From positions 44,247-108,246 of the forward strand of contig JAHEIW010000003.1 in NCBI GenBank assembly GCA_024639185.1: a DNA stretch of 64,000 nucleotides, given 5' to 3'. Under the pieces are notes generated by a model. It had not been told where the DNA came from and made no database searches. It was given only the letters and a program-made list of their open reading frames with translations. The position numbers and the translations under genes are program-made. Every line of letters starts with the position of its first letter. The first letter of the stretch is position 1. The DNA comes from Deltaproteobacteria bacterium. GTDB taxonomy: Bacteria; Desulfobacterota; Desulfobacteria; Desulfobacterales; JAHEIW01. Shown here piece after piece: positions 32,980 through 42,447 of the stretch.

Positions 32980-35529
32980 TCAGGCCCATGTTAAAAGCCC
33001 GGGCGTTGATTTAATGCGACTATCGCCCCGAGGCGTTACGCGCACGGTAAATCCGAATCGGCCCGAACTCTGACAATTTAAAGAGCAGCCATAAAGGTAT
33101 TGACCGTTGCCGTTGTCTTCCAATACGCGCATCGGTTCTGATTTACTGGAATCCAGATCCTCCAATGATTTCATCTGGCCATAGTAAAGTTCAACATCGA
33201 CTTCATCGGGTTTGAGTTCGGCCAATTTGACGTGCGAAGTGATTTCGAATTTTTCACCCACCCGACAGGGACCTTGGGCGTGTCTGACCGGGGGGGCAAT
33301 TTCAATATGTTGCCAGAGCGAACGCAGCCTGTTTATCTGGGCGGCCAGCTTTTTGGCTTCTGCGGACTGGTTGGCAAGCAACTCGTCATAGCGTTTGGCA
33401 GCCGGAATATAGAACCGCTTTTCATAATCGGCTACCATGCGAATGCTGCAAAACATTTCCATCGCCATCTTCATCGATGCTTTCATCATCTTTAACCAGT
33501 CGCCGGGAACATCGCCGTTTCTGCGATCATAGAAGGCGGGAATAACTTCGTTTTCTAACACGTTATAAAGCGCCTGGCTTTCGACAGCATCCTGGTAGTC
33601 GCGATCTTCGTATTCCTCGCCGTTTCCGATGCGCCAGCCCCGCTCCTCGGAATATCCTTCGCACCACCATCCGTCGAGAATACTGACATTTAATACCCCG
33701 TTAATGGCGGCTTTCATACCGGATGTGCCGCAGGCTTCCAGCGGCCGCCGGGGCGTATTCAGCCAGACGTCGGCGCCCTGGTACAGATGACGGGCCAGAT
33801 GCATATCGTAGTCTTCCAGAAAAACAATGCGATCACGAAGTTCCGGCTTGCTGGCAAAATGAAAGAGCTGTTTGATGAGATCTTTGCCCTCGTCGTCTTT
33901 GGGGTGGGCCTTGCCGGCAAAGATAAACTGGACCGGATACGTTTCGGAGTTGACGATCGCTTCCAGTCGTTGTGAATCCTGAAAGAGTAAGTAAGCACGC
34001 TTATAGGTCGCAAACCGTCGGGCAAAAGCGATAGTCAGCGCATTGGGGTCCAGCACCGATTCAAGCGCCTCAATCACATTTCGCGGTGCATTGCGGCGCG
34101 CGTACTGTTTGACCAGTTGCTCCCGGCAGGTGCGCACCAGACGTGAGCGGTTCATTTCATGGCTGCGCCACAGCTCCTCGTCGTAAATATCGTCAATATG
34201 CTTGATATTTTCTGGTTTGCGGGAGCTCATGTACCAATCCGGTCCGAGATAGCGCCCGAAAAGATTGGCAAATTCCTGAGAAATAAACGAGGATACATGA
34301 ATGCCGTTGGTGACATGGGATATGGGCACTTCTTCAACCGGCCGATGCGGCCAGACATGGGACCACATTTGCCGGGCCACACGGCCGTGCAGTTGGCTGA
34401 CGCCGTTGCAATAGGATGCCAGATGCAGCCCCAGAATAAACATCGACAACGGCGCGGTGGAAGAGGATTTGTCCGGTTGGCCCCAGGACAAAATTTCAGC
34501 CGCCGACGTTCCCAAGTGTTCCTCCAGCGGCTTTAAATACGGCAAAACATGCTCGGCCGGAAATTCATCATGTCCTGCGGCAACCGGTGTATGGGTGGTA
34601 AAGACGGTTGTGCGCGGTACGATCTCCAGGGCGGTCTTCAGGTCAATCTCTTGCGCGGCCATTGTTTGCGCCAGGCGCTCCAGACTGGCAAAGGCCGAAT
34701 GCCCTTCGTTCATGTGCAGGACCTTTACCTGAACGTTCATTTTTTCCAGAGCCCGCATACCACCGATTCCCAGTAACACTTCCTGGGCCAGACGTGTTTT
34801 CTGATCACCGGCGTAAAGTCTTGATGTCATATCTCGATACGGCAGTGGATTTTCAAGAATATTGGTGTCCAGCAGGTACAGGGGTATGCGGCCGATCATC
34901 ATTTTCCACACGACAGCCTGGATGAGACCTTCCGGTCCGATAACCGAGACGCGCAATTCGTTATTGTCGGCATCTCGTACCCGATCGACTGGAAGATCAT
35001 AAATGTCGGTTTCCGGATAGGCTTCCTGCTGCCATCCATCCGGGTTGAGATACTGACGAAAATAGCCGCGGCGATACATCAGCCCCATCCCGATCAGCGG
35101 AAGATTCAAATTAGATGCTGATTTTAAATGGTCACCTGCCAAAATGCCAAGGCCGCCGGCAAACAGCGGCAGGCTCTCATGAATGCCGAATTCCATGGAA
35201 AAATAGGCAACCGTATCCCCGGGCCCCAGGGCCGGCCGGGTGCGTTCGGTCGAATCCAGAACCCGGCTTTGAAATTGCTCCTGCACGCCCTTTAAATGGG
35301 CCAGAAAACCTTTATCCTGTGAGAGTTTTTCAAAGCGGCTCTGAGAAATTTTCGATAAAAAGAAGATCGGATTGCGGTTGGCCTCAACCCAAAGCGATGG
35401 GTCCATGCGTCGAAAAAGTTCGATGGCATCCTTGTTCCAGCACCACCACATGTTGCGAGAAAGGGTTTCGAAAAATTGAAGCGGTTTCGGAATACTTGGA
35501 ACCACCTGAAACGTTTGAAAATTTTTCAT
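32980..35529 (-). CDS. glgP: Alpha-glucan/glycogen phosphorylase (DUF3417-containing type)
   Basis: NMWWCWNKDAIELF, YFSMEFGIHESLPLFAGGLGILAGDHLKSASNL, GKAHPKDDEGK, NTPRRPLEACGTSGMKAAINGVLN. Confidence 0.95.
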   Translation of the reverse strand: MKNFQTFQVVPSIPKPLQFFETLSRNMWWCWNKDAIELFRRMDPSLWVEANRNPIFFLSKISQSRFEKLSQDKGFLAHLKGVQEQFQSRVLDSTERTRPALGPGDTVAYFSMEFGIHESLPLFAGGLGILAGDHLKSASNLNLPLIGMGLMYRRGYFRQYLNPDGWQQEAYPETDIYDLPVDRVRDADNNELRVSVIGPEGLIQAVVWKMMIGRIPLYLLDTNILENPLPYRDMTSRLYAGDQKTRLAQEVLLGIGGMRALEKMNVQVKVLHMNEGHSAFASLERLAQTMAAQEIDLKTALEIVPRTTVFTTHTPVAAGHDEFPAEHVLPYLKPLEEHLGTSAAEILSWGQPDKSSSTAPLSMFILGLHLASYCNGVSQLHGRVARQMWSHVWPHRPVEEVPISHVTNGIHVSSFISQEFANLFGRYLGPDWYMSSRKPENIKHIDDIYDEELWRSHEMNRSRLVRTCREQLVKQYARRNAPRNVIEALESVLDPNALTIAFARRFATYKRAYLLFQDSQRLEAIVNSETYPVQFIFAGKAHPKDDEGKDLIKQLFHFASKPELRDRIVFLEDYDMHLARHLYQGADVWLNTPRRPLEACGTSGMKAAINGVLNVSILDGWWCEGYSEERGWRIGNGEEYEDRDYQDAVESQALYNVLENEVIPAFYDRRNGDVPGDWLKMMKASMKMAMEMFCSIRMVADYEKRFYIPAAKRYDELLANQSAEAKKLAAQINRLRSLWQHIEIAPPVRHAQGPCRVGEKFEITSHVKLAELKPDEVDVELYYGQMKSLEDLDSSKSEPMRVLEDNGNGQYLYGCSLNCQSSGRFGFTVRVTPRGDSRIKSTPGLLTWA

Positions 35530-35775
35530 CTGTTGCGAATCCCCAATATGTTATGCGACCAACATCGCCGCCAGATGTACTTTGCATGTAAACAACACTT
35601 GCAGATAATTTAAAAAGAATAAAGCGTAATGCCTTAAAAATCAATATATCTAAAAATAATTTAGGAATTGGGGCATTTAGGAATTCAGAAATCAAAACAT
35701 GTGATCAAAATGCACTGAGTTCCCCAATTCCTACTATGAAAAGTATTCCTTCATTTTTATTTTGAAACGCTCGAC

Positions 35776-38700
35776 TTAGGTTAGTTTTAGCCAGACTCGT
35801 AGCAACTCACTGGCCCCCCAGGCCTGCGCATCACATCCGCCTGGCGTGTGCGGATAATCGCCGTCTAAAATTTCCGGAATATGACCTACGCAGCCGTGCT
35901 CTAAAAGGTGCGTTCCGCTGGAGAGCCAGGCCAGAGCCGCTGCTTTGCCTTCTTCTGCGTAGGTCATGGCCCATGCTTCACAAAAAGAAGGAAACGGCCA
36001 GGTCCAGGCTGTACCGTTATGATAGGCGGGCTTGCGCCGGGTGTCTTCATCCCCTTCATATTTTCCCCAGTATGGATGGCGGGGATCATTGATCAAGGCT
36101 CCCCGGTGAGTGATTTTAATCTCATGCTGCACCGGTCGGTCGGCCAGGCTGCGGATGGCTCCCGGTACCAGAAGTGTTAGACAGGCAGCCAGAATATCCC
36201 GGCACTTATCCTTGTTGGTAACAGCGCCCAGGGTGATGGCCAGAAGCTGGTTGGGGCGCAGGGCGTCGTCGGCGATGGCCTCCCGGGCAGCTTGACCGGG
36301 ACCGGCGTGCAAACAATCGGATAAAAATGCAAATTCCGGCTGCCAGAAATATTGCAGGACCGAGTGTTGAACCTGTTGGGCCAGCTGCTGCCAATCCGGG
36401 CGGCTATCAGTCGAATCGATTGTTGCCAAAAAGCTCAGGGCTGCATACCATAAAGCCTGAATTTCGATCGGGTAGCCCTGACGCGGCGTACCGGCCGGAT
36501 GGTTGGTGTCCATCCAGCTGAAATGGGTTGGGCTGAAAATCAATCCCGATTGCGGGTCCATGTGCACCCCGTTGGGTGCGCCCTTTTTCAGGGACCGGCC
36601 TATGGAGATCAGGATCTGTCGCAGGGTGCGCCCGCCGCAATCGGTTCCCAGCAGGTCGCCATCAGCCTTTGTCCTGACCCAATCAGCGCTGGCGGCCAGC
36701 AGCCAGAGCGGTGCATCGGAAGTGCTGCGGTTGGCGTCACTTTCAGCCTGAATCATGTTGGGCAGGGTACCGTTTTTTTCAAAACGCGCAAATTGGACGA
36801 GAATATCGCGGGCCTGCTCCGCTTTTCCGGCGGCCACCAGCCCGCGCACGAAAATTAATGCATCCCGCCCCCAGTCCAGAAACCAGGGGTAACCGGCAAT
36901 AACCGACTTCAAATCACCCCGACGCACGACATAGTGGTCCAGATTTCGATTGAGAATTTCGCTGGCCGCTATGGGACTATCATTTTCTGCTACACCCACT
37001 GTTTTCGCGGAATCTGCAGCAGAAGCACCGGCTTTCGATAGATCCCGTGCGCTGCCGGCGGTGGCCCTCAGGGTTACGGACTGATTGCCTTCAGCATAAA
37101 CACGCAGATATCCGGGACTGAACAGATCTGAATCCGGATCATGGCCGCGGCGGGCATCCTGCCGGCGATGGATCATATACAGCCATTCCGGTTCGGTTAC
37201 AAAGACGGCCTCATCCATCTGGATGCGGAGCTGATGATCGGCGTCCGGCGTAAAATCAAAGCCATTGGAAAGGGCGCTTATCGCCTGCGGCCACTGTTCT
37301 TCGGGGCCTTGATAGGCCTTGGTGGCGGCATGAAAGCTGCGGTTTTCAATATCCGGCCGCAGGATGATTTCAACCGGCTCTGAATCCGCCAATCGTTGCG
37401 GCCGATCTTCGGCCGGATGACGAAAAAAGCGCAATAAGACCGAATTTTGACCCGCAAGCATGGTCATGCGAACGGTCAGCAAAACATTTTCACCCTGACC
37501 GGTGGGAACATGATATTGCCAGGATCCGCTGCCATCTGTCGATGTCCGGAATTTTTCAAGACAGTCCATGTTTAAGGCCCGTGAATAACCCTGATAAACC
37601 ACCCAGGCCCGGCAGCGGCTGAACATGATCCAGCGATCTTCGGGAACATCCGGATGGAAGTTGGCCGCCAGTAGTCCGTCATAGCGGCTGTCAAGCTTGT
37701 TCCAGGCCACCGGGCTGTGCAGCATCGCCCCGCGTCCGTTGGTCGCCAGAAAGGTAAACGCCTCGTCAAGCAAGTCTGAATGATCGTAAACCTGCTTGAT
37801 GGGCAGATCTTTGACAGCGGGCAGCAAGACCACGTGGCCTTCTGCATGGCGACAACCGGATGGCTGGGCTTGATCGTAAACCGACAGTCGCAGGGTGCAG
37901 TGTTGCATGGTTTGCGGAACCGCCGGTGGTAAAAATAGCACAAAATGATTTTCTTCGTCGGTCGGCAGGCTGGCCTCCGTAGCCAGCGTCCGGTTACCAT
38001 CGGCCAGGCGGGCCCGGAAAGCGCAATCAGCGCGGATGAGCAAAAAGTGACCCGGCGGAATCATGACTTCCCGCCGCAAATCCTGCGGCCACAGCCAGGT
38101 GACGGCCCGCGGCGGCCCACCTTCGGAAACGTGCTGTTTGCAAAACGTCAGCGGATCTTCTTTTAACTGATGCACCGCCTGTGCGCGATCAAAATGAGTG
38201 AAATGCTCTATACCCCGGTAGAATGATACGATCTCCAGCGCTTTGGCCGACAGGCGTTGAAATTCGATGCGCTCGGATAACGCGAACGGCTGTTCTGGAT
38301 AGTGACCGGCCGGGTCCAGCTCCTCTGCCCGGGTTGCAAGACATAGCACCTGGCCGGGTTCCAGCTGAAGGGTATGCAAGCCAGTGGATGTGGCTGCTTC
38401 TATCGTATTTCCAGTGAGCAGATCATAAAATACTGCGGAATCAAGCCCCGTTGATGCGGGGTCCCAGGTTGCGACGGTCCGGTTTTCAGTATCCAGATTG
38501 ACAACAATCAACAGCTTTTTCCCGGACGGGCGATGGTGCCGCAGCAAGACGATGTAATTGCCCTCATTTTGCTGGTGCATGCTCAAAGCAACCTCTTCGT
38601 GAAATGCCGGGTGGACCTTTAACAGATGATTCAAGCGCCGGATCTCGGCAATCTGGTGGGTTGCAGCCCCCCAGTTTAGCGATGTGGCGTCGTGGACGTT

Positions 38701-40083
38701 TATTTTTTCGGTGGCCAGCCACTCGACCCCATTGGCAAAACCAAAAGCCCCGTTGTGCGAGCTCAGCGCGCACAGGGCGGTCCGCATGCGGGCGTAGGGT
38801 TCAGATTGTTTTGCCAGTCTGAGATTATCGTGGGTTTCGGCAAAATGCACGGTTAGCCCGTCTTTGCTCGAGATGTCGATGGCCTCAGTCAGGTAATGCT
38901 CGATTTGAGCGCGGTCGTAGTTTTGAAACAGCTCGGAGTACGCCCAGTTTAAATTGGCGCTGTTTAACAGATCACGGGTGACTGAAATTTTACCGCCCAG
39001 ACCTTCGAGTAAAAAAGTCACATCCGGAAACTGGGTCCGTACTTTGGCAACGATATAGCGCCAGGCCTTCTGTGGTATCATATAACCGGCATCACATCGG
39101 AAACCGTCCACCCCCCGCCGACACCACTTGAGAAAAACATCCGCCATGTACTGCCACAGTTCGGGCCGGGAATAATCTAACTTCGTCAGATCTTCCCAGG
39201 CAACGCCCCAGGCACCGGGCACCTGGATGCGGCCTTCGGGGCTTCTGACCAGCCATTGCGGATGGGTTTCGTGTAATCGTGCAGCCCAACCGGTATGATT
39301 GATGGCAATATCGATCAGGATCTTGGCATTGCGCTGGTGCACGGCATCCACCAGTTCGATGAATTGCTCCAGGGGGGTGGCGTGCGGATCGAATTCGGCC
39401 AGGGCAGGGTCCACCTCGGTAAAGCTCAAGGCGGCATAAGGGCTGCCGAATCTTCCCATGCGCCCATAGGTGGTCGGGGTGGGGTGGATGGGAAGCAGCA
39501 TTAGCAATCGGCACCCGAGCTCACCGATAATAAAATCGAGTTCTCCAACCAGGTCACGAAAGGTCCCCGAGGGCGGAATCACCGTGTAACCGCTACTATC
39601 CAGATTCTGAACGCACTGCGCCTCAGATGAACTCAGTGCCTGCCGGCCGGCTTTGTTGGGGCCAAACTGGCGCACAAAGGCATTGTAAATGATGTTGGCA
39701 CAACAGGCATCGGCTGAATCCACATTAATGGCTGTGTTGGGCCCCGGTGGCCATGTGGGCTGGCTTTCGCCATCTCTTAGAAAATAACATTTTGCTTCGA
39801 AATGACCGGCCTCGCACAGCGGCAGGGTCACAACAAAACGCCTGTCATCCAGGCGCTGCATGGGCAGGTCAAACCAGGCCTTACCGAGCGGCGTTTTCTT
39901 CTCTTCGACCTCCCGGATGATTTCATTTCTAATAACGCTGGCATGACCGATATTGGTGCGCACCCATGCGCTACCGGCCTGGGAGCCAGGCAGTTGCAGG
40001 GTTAATTTGAGCAAGTCTCCGCAGAAGCGCACCAGGCGCTTTCCGGGAGCAGGATCTTGAATTATTTGGTCATCATGTGTCAT
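35776..40083 (-). CDS. Bifunctional-type glycogen debranching enzyme (GH13-like plus amylo-alpha-1,6-glucosidase domain)
   Basis: N-half LIDIAINHTGW, RRGVDGFRCDAGYMIP, HFAETHDN; C-half AGYPWFLDWGRDALIFVRGL, IQAESDANRSTSDAPLWLL, YEGDEDTRRKPAYHNGTAWTWPFPSFCEA. Confidence 0.9.
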   Translation of the reverse strand: MTHDDQIIQDPAPGKRLVRFCGDLLKLTLQLPGSQAGSAWVRTNIGHASVIRNEIIREVEEKKTPLGKAWFDLPMQRLDDRRFVVTLPLCEAGHFEAKCYFLRDGESQPTWPPGPNTAINVDSADACCANIIYNAFVRQFGPNKAGRQALSSSEAQCVQNLDSSGYTVIPPSGTFRDLVGELDFIIGELGCRLLMLLPIHPTPTTYGRMGRFGSPYAALSFTEVDPALAEFDPHATPLEQFIELVDAVHQRNAKILIDIAINHTGWAARLHETHPQWLVRSPEGRIQVPGAWGVAWEDLTKLDYSRPELWQYMADVFLKWCRRGVDGFRCDAGYMIPQKAWRYIVAKVRTQFPDVTFLLEGLGGKISVTRDLLNSANLNWAYSELFQNYDRAQIEHYLTEAIDISSKDGLTVHFAETHDNLRLAKQSEPYARMRTALCALSSHNGAFGFANGVEWLATEKINVHDATSLNWGAATHQIAEIRRLNHLLKVHPAFHEEVALSMHQQNEGNYIVLLRHHRPSGKKLLIVVNLDTENRTVATWDPASTGLDSAVFYDLLTGNTIEAATSTGLHTLQLEPGQVLCLATRAEELDPAGHYPEQPFALSERIEFQRLSAKALEIVSFYRGIEHFTHFDRAQAVHQLKEDPLTFCKQHVSEGGPPRAVTWLWPQDLRREVMIPPGHFLLIRADCAFRARLADGNRTLATEASLPTDEENHFVLFLPPAVPQTMQHCTLRLSVYDQAQPSGCRHAEGHVVLLPAVKDLPIKQVYDHSDLLDEAFTFLATNGRGAMLHSPVAWNKLDSRYDGLLAANFHPDVPEDRWIMFSRCRAWVVYQGYSRALNMDCLEKFRTSTDGSGSWQYHVPTGQGENVLLTVRMTMLAGQNSVLLRFFRHPAEDRPQRLADSEPVEIILRPDIENRSFHAATKAYQGPEEQWPQAISALSNGFDFTPDADHQLRIQMDEAVFVTEPEWLYMIHRRQDARRGHDPDSDLFSPGYLRVYAEGNQSVTLRATAGSARDLSKAGASAADSAKTVGVAENDSPIAASEILNRNLDHYVVRRGDLKSVIAGYPWFLDWGRDALIFVRGLVAAGKAEQARDILVQFARFEKNGTLPNMIQAESDANRSTSDAPLWLLAASADWVRTKADGDLLGTDCGGRTLRQILISIGRSLKKGAPNGVHMDPQSGLIFSPTHFSWMDTNHPAGTPRQGYPIEIQALWYAALSFLATIDSTDSRPDWQQLAQQVQHSVLQYFWQPEFAFLSDCLHAGPGQAAREAIADDALRPNQLLAITLGAVTNKDKCRDILAACLTLLVPGAIRSLADRPVQHEIKITHRGALINDPRHPYWGKYEGDEDTRRKPAYHNGTAWTWPFPSFCEAWAMTYAEEGKAAALAWLSSGTHLLEHGCVGHIPEILDGDYPHTPGGCDAQAWGASELLRVWLKLT

Positions 40084-40427
40084 ATCAGCTGGACCGGGTC
40101 GTGTTTACACGATTCATCTTTTGGTAGACCATACGTGAATATTCGTCGTCTTTTAAAAATAAATATGTTTGGTTCGATATACCGCATCTCAGATGAAGGC
40201 CTCATTTTGATGGGAGAAATTCATGCAACCTGCCAAACTGAGTTTACATGTTCTGAGCGCTGGTATATATATAATACCGAAATTCTCCTTGAAAAACCAA
40301 AAATATAAGCATAAGAAATATTAATAGATTAAACAGGATAGCGCTTTTGGGTGTTTCACCAGCATTAATTGTATACCGAACTCGCTCGAATGCCAATAGC
40401 CTGAATTTTAAAATAGGAAAATACAAT

Positions 40428-40856
40428 ATGCGAAATCGTTATTTTTATATCTGTTTGGTATGTGTTGTTGTTTATCTTTTTCTTCTCCAGCCCTTGCTGC
40501 CTGTCAAACATGTTGGCGATGCCCATGCCGCACAGCTGGAGCTGTTTCAGGCGCTGATGGCAGAAGATATTTTTTCGAACGCTCCCCGTAATCCGACGAC
40601 CGCTTTCTCCGTCAAACAAAAGAAAGCCGTTTGTTTTACCTCATTCAACCAGGTGCCGCAAAAATTGATCATCTATCATAACTGGTATCATCGCGATGTG
40701 CCCAGCGCCAAAATCCGGCTAACGCTCAAGCCGCCCCGCTGGTCGACATACAGCAGCATCGAGCTCAACAAAACCGACATTGGTCCCTGGCGGGTAGAGA
40801 TAACCGATGAAACCGGCAATGTCCTTGAAGTTTTAAGATTCAGTGTTACGGAATGA
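40428..40856 (+). CDS. DUF2914-like membrane-anchored protein
   Basis: N-terminal TM; CFTSFNQVPQKLIIYHNWYHRD...GPWRVEITDETGNVLEVLRFSV. Confidence 0.75.
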   Translation: MRNRYFYICLVCVVVYLFLLQPLLPVKHVGDAHAAQLELFQALMAEDIFSNAPRNPTTAFSVKQKKAVCFTSFNQVPQKLIIYHNWYHRDVPSAKIRLTLKPPRWSTYSSIELNKTDIGPWRVEITDETGNVLEVLRFSVTE

Positions 40857-42295
40857 TCATAATGGAAAATTTTCTTTTATTTATATCCACCATCCGCTGG
40901 CAGGATGTGGTTGATATCTGCGTAAACAGCTATATTCTTTTCCGCTTTTACGTTCTTTTCCGGGGGACCAATGTATTCCGGGTCCTCATCGGCATGACTG
41001 TTCTGTGGTTTCTGCAACGCATTGCGGTTTCCCTGGGTCTTATTGTCACCAGCTGGGTTGTACAGGGCATCGTTGCGGTTGGTGCTATCATTATCATTGT
41101 GGTGTTTCGTAATGAAATTCGCCGGGTACTGCAGGCCAAAAATTTTAAATCCATTCTCTGGGGGCTTTCTTACAAGACGGTCACGACACCGACCGAGATT
41201 ATTACCGAAACCGTATTTCAGATGGCTGACCGCAAATGCGGTGCCCTGATCGTTTTTCCGGGAAAAGAAGATCTGAGCGGCGTGGTTCAGGGCGGCACGC
41301 CCTGGAAAGGCCTGATCACCAAAGAAATGATTGCCAGTATCTTCTGGCCCGATAATCCGGTGCACGATGGGGCCGCCATTGTTCAGGGAGATCAGATAAC
41401 GTTTGTGAGTGCCATCCTGCCGCTATCAGAGCGTGAGGACCTGCCCTCGCATTATGGTACACGGCATCGTGCTGCCCTGGGACTGGCCGAAGCATCCGAT
41501 GCGCTGGTTATCGTTGTCTCAGAGGAAAGGGGCGATGTGCTGGTTGCCAAGGGCAACCGTCTGCGCGAAATCAAGCTGAAAAAAACGCTTGAAAATAATC
41601 TACAGGAACATTTGGGCACCGCCGCCGTCGAAAAAAGCGCCGCGCGAAAAGAAGGCCTTGAAATCGCAACTGCTGCGATGCTGTCCATTTTGTTTATTAC
41701 CGGCATCTGGTTCAGTGTTTCCAGGGGCCAGGATACGCTGGTTTCTTTGGATATCCCGGTAGATTATATCAATCGGACAGCCGGCACCGAAATCGTAGAT
41801 ACGTCGGTAAAAACCGTTAGTCTGGTGTTAAGCGGGTCAGGTGCTCTGGTTAAATCCGTCACACCGGATCAGGTCGGCGTCCGGCTGGATTTAAATAAAA
41901 CCAGCGTTGGACGCAATACATTCACAATTACGTCTGATAACATATCGCTGCCACCCGGCATTGTGCTGCGAGAAGTGACGCCATCTGAAGTCGATGTATT
42001 AATCGATGAGACCAGAAAAAAAGAATTCCCCGTTCAAATCGATTGGGTGGGCAGGCTGGCTGCTAATCTCATATTGGTGGATGCGGTCACCGATCCGCCT
42101 ACGGTTACGATCGCCGGCAGCAAACGCATTCTTGAAGAAATCGCGACGATCTACACCGAAAAAGTGCTGCTGGATGAATTAAGTGGCAAAGGTGAATTGA
42201 CGGCCAACCTGGTTTTGAGTCCGGCGTCATTGAAAATAGCGTCCGGCTCAAAGGATAAAGTCACGATTCAATATTTGATTCGCGAAAGAGAGTAG
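40853..42295 (+). CDS. CdaA-type diadenylate cyclase fused to YbbR (CdaR-like) domains
   Basis: Three N-terminal TMs; DAC motifs NPVHDGAAIV and GTRHRAALGLAE; second TM then YbbR-like repeats. Confidence 0.92.
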   Translation: MIIMENFLLFISTIRWQDVVDICVNSYILFRFYVLFRGTNVFRVLIGMTVLWFLQRIAVSLGLIVTSWVVQGIVAVGAIIIIVVFRNEIRRVLQAKNFKSILWGLSYKTVTTPTEIITETVFQMADRKCGALIVFPGKEDLSGVVQGGTPWKGLITKEMIASIFWPDNPVHDGAAIVQGDQITFVSAILPLSEREDLPSHYGTRHRAALGLAEASDALVIVVSEERGDVLVAKGNRLREIKLKKTLENNLQEHLGTAAVEKSAARKEGLEIATAAMLSILFITGIWFSVSRGQDTLVSLDIPVDYINRTAGTEIVDTSVKTVSLVLSGSGALVKSVTPDQVGVRLDLNKTSVGRNTFTITSDNISLPPGIVLREVTPSEVDVLIDETRKKEFPVQIDWVGRLAANLILVDAVTDPPTVTIAGSKRILEEIATIYTEKVLLDELSGKGELTANLVLSPASLKIASGSKDKVTIQYLIRERE

Positions 42296-42299
42296 TTTG

Positions 42300-42400
42300 A
42301 TTTCGGATTTCAGATTGGGGATTAAATGGCAAAGCGCATAGTGCAAAGGGCATAGCGTTTTTAGTACGATCCTGCGCTTTGCGCCATGCGCTATGTCCGC
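42300..42400. repeat. Tandem heptamer arrays plus inverted arm
   Basis: ATTTCGG ATTTCAG ATTGGGG ATTAAAT; GCAAAGC GCATAGT GCAAAGG GCATAGC; TGCGCTT TGCGCCA TGCGCTA TGTCCGC. Confidence 0.88.
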
Positions 42401-42447
42401 CGAATGATGGTCTTTTGATTTGACTTCCAGAACAGTAAGCAAAAGTT

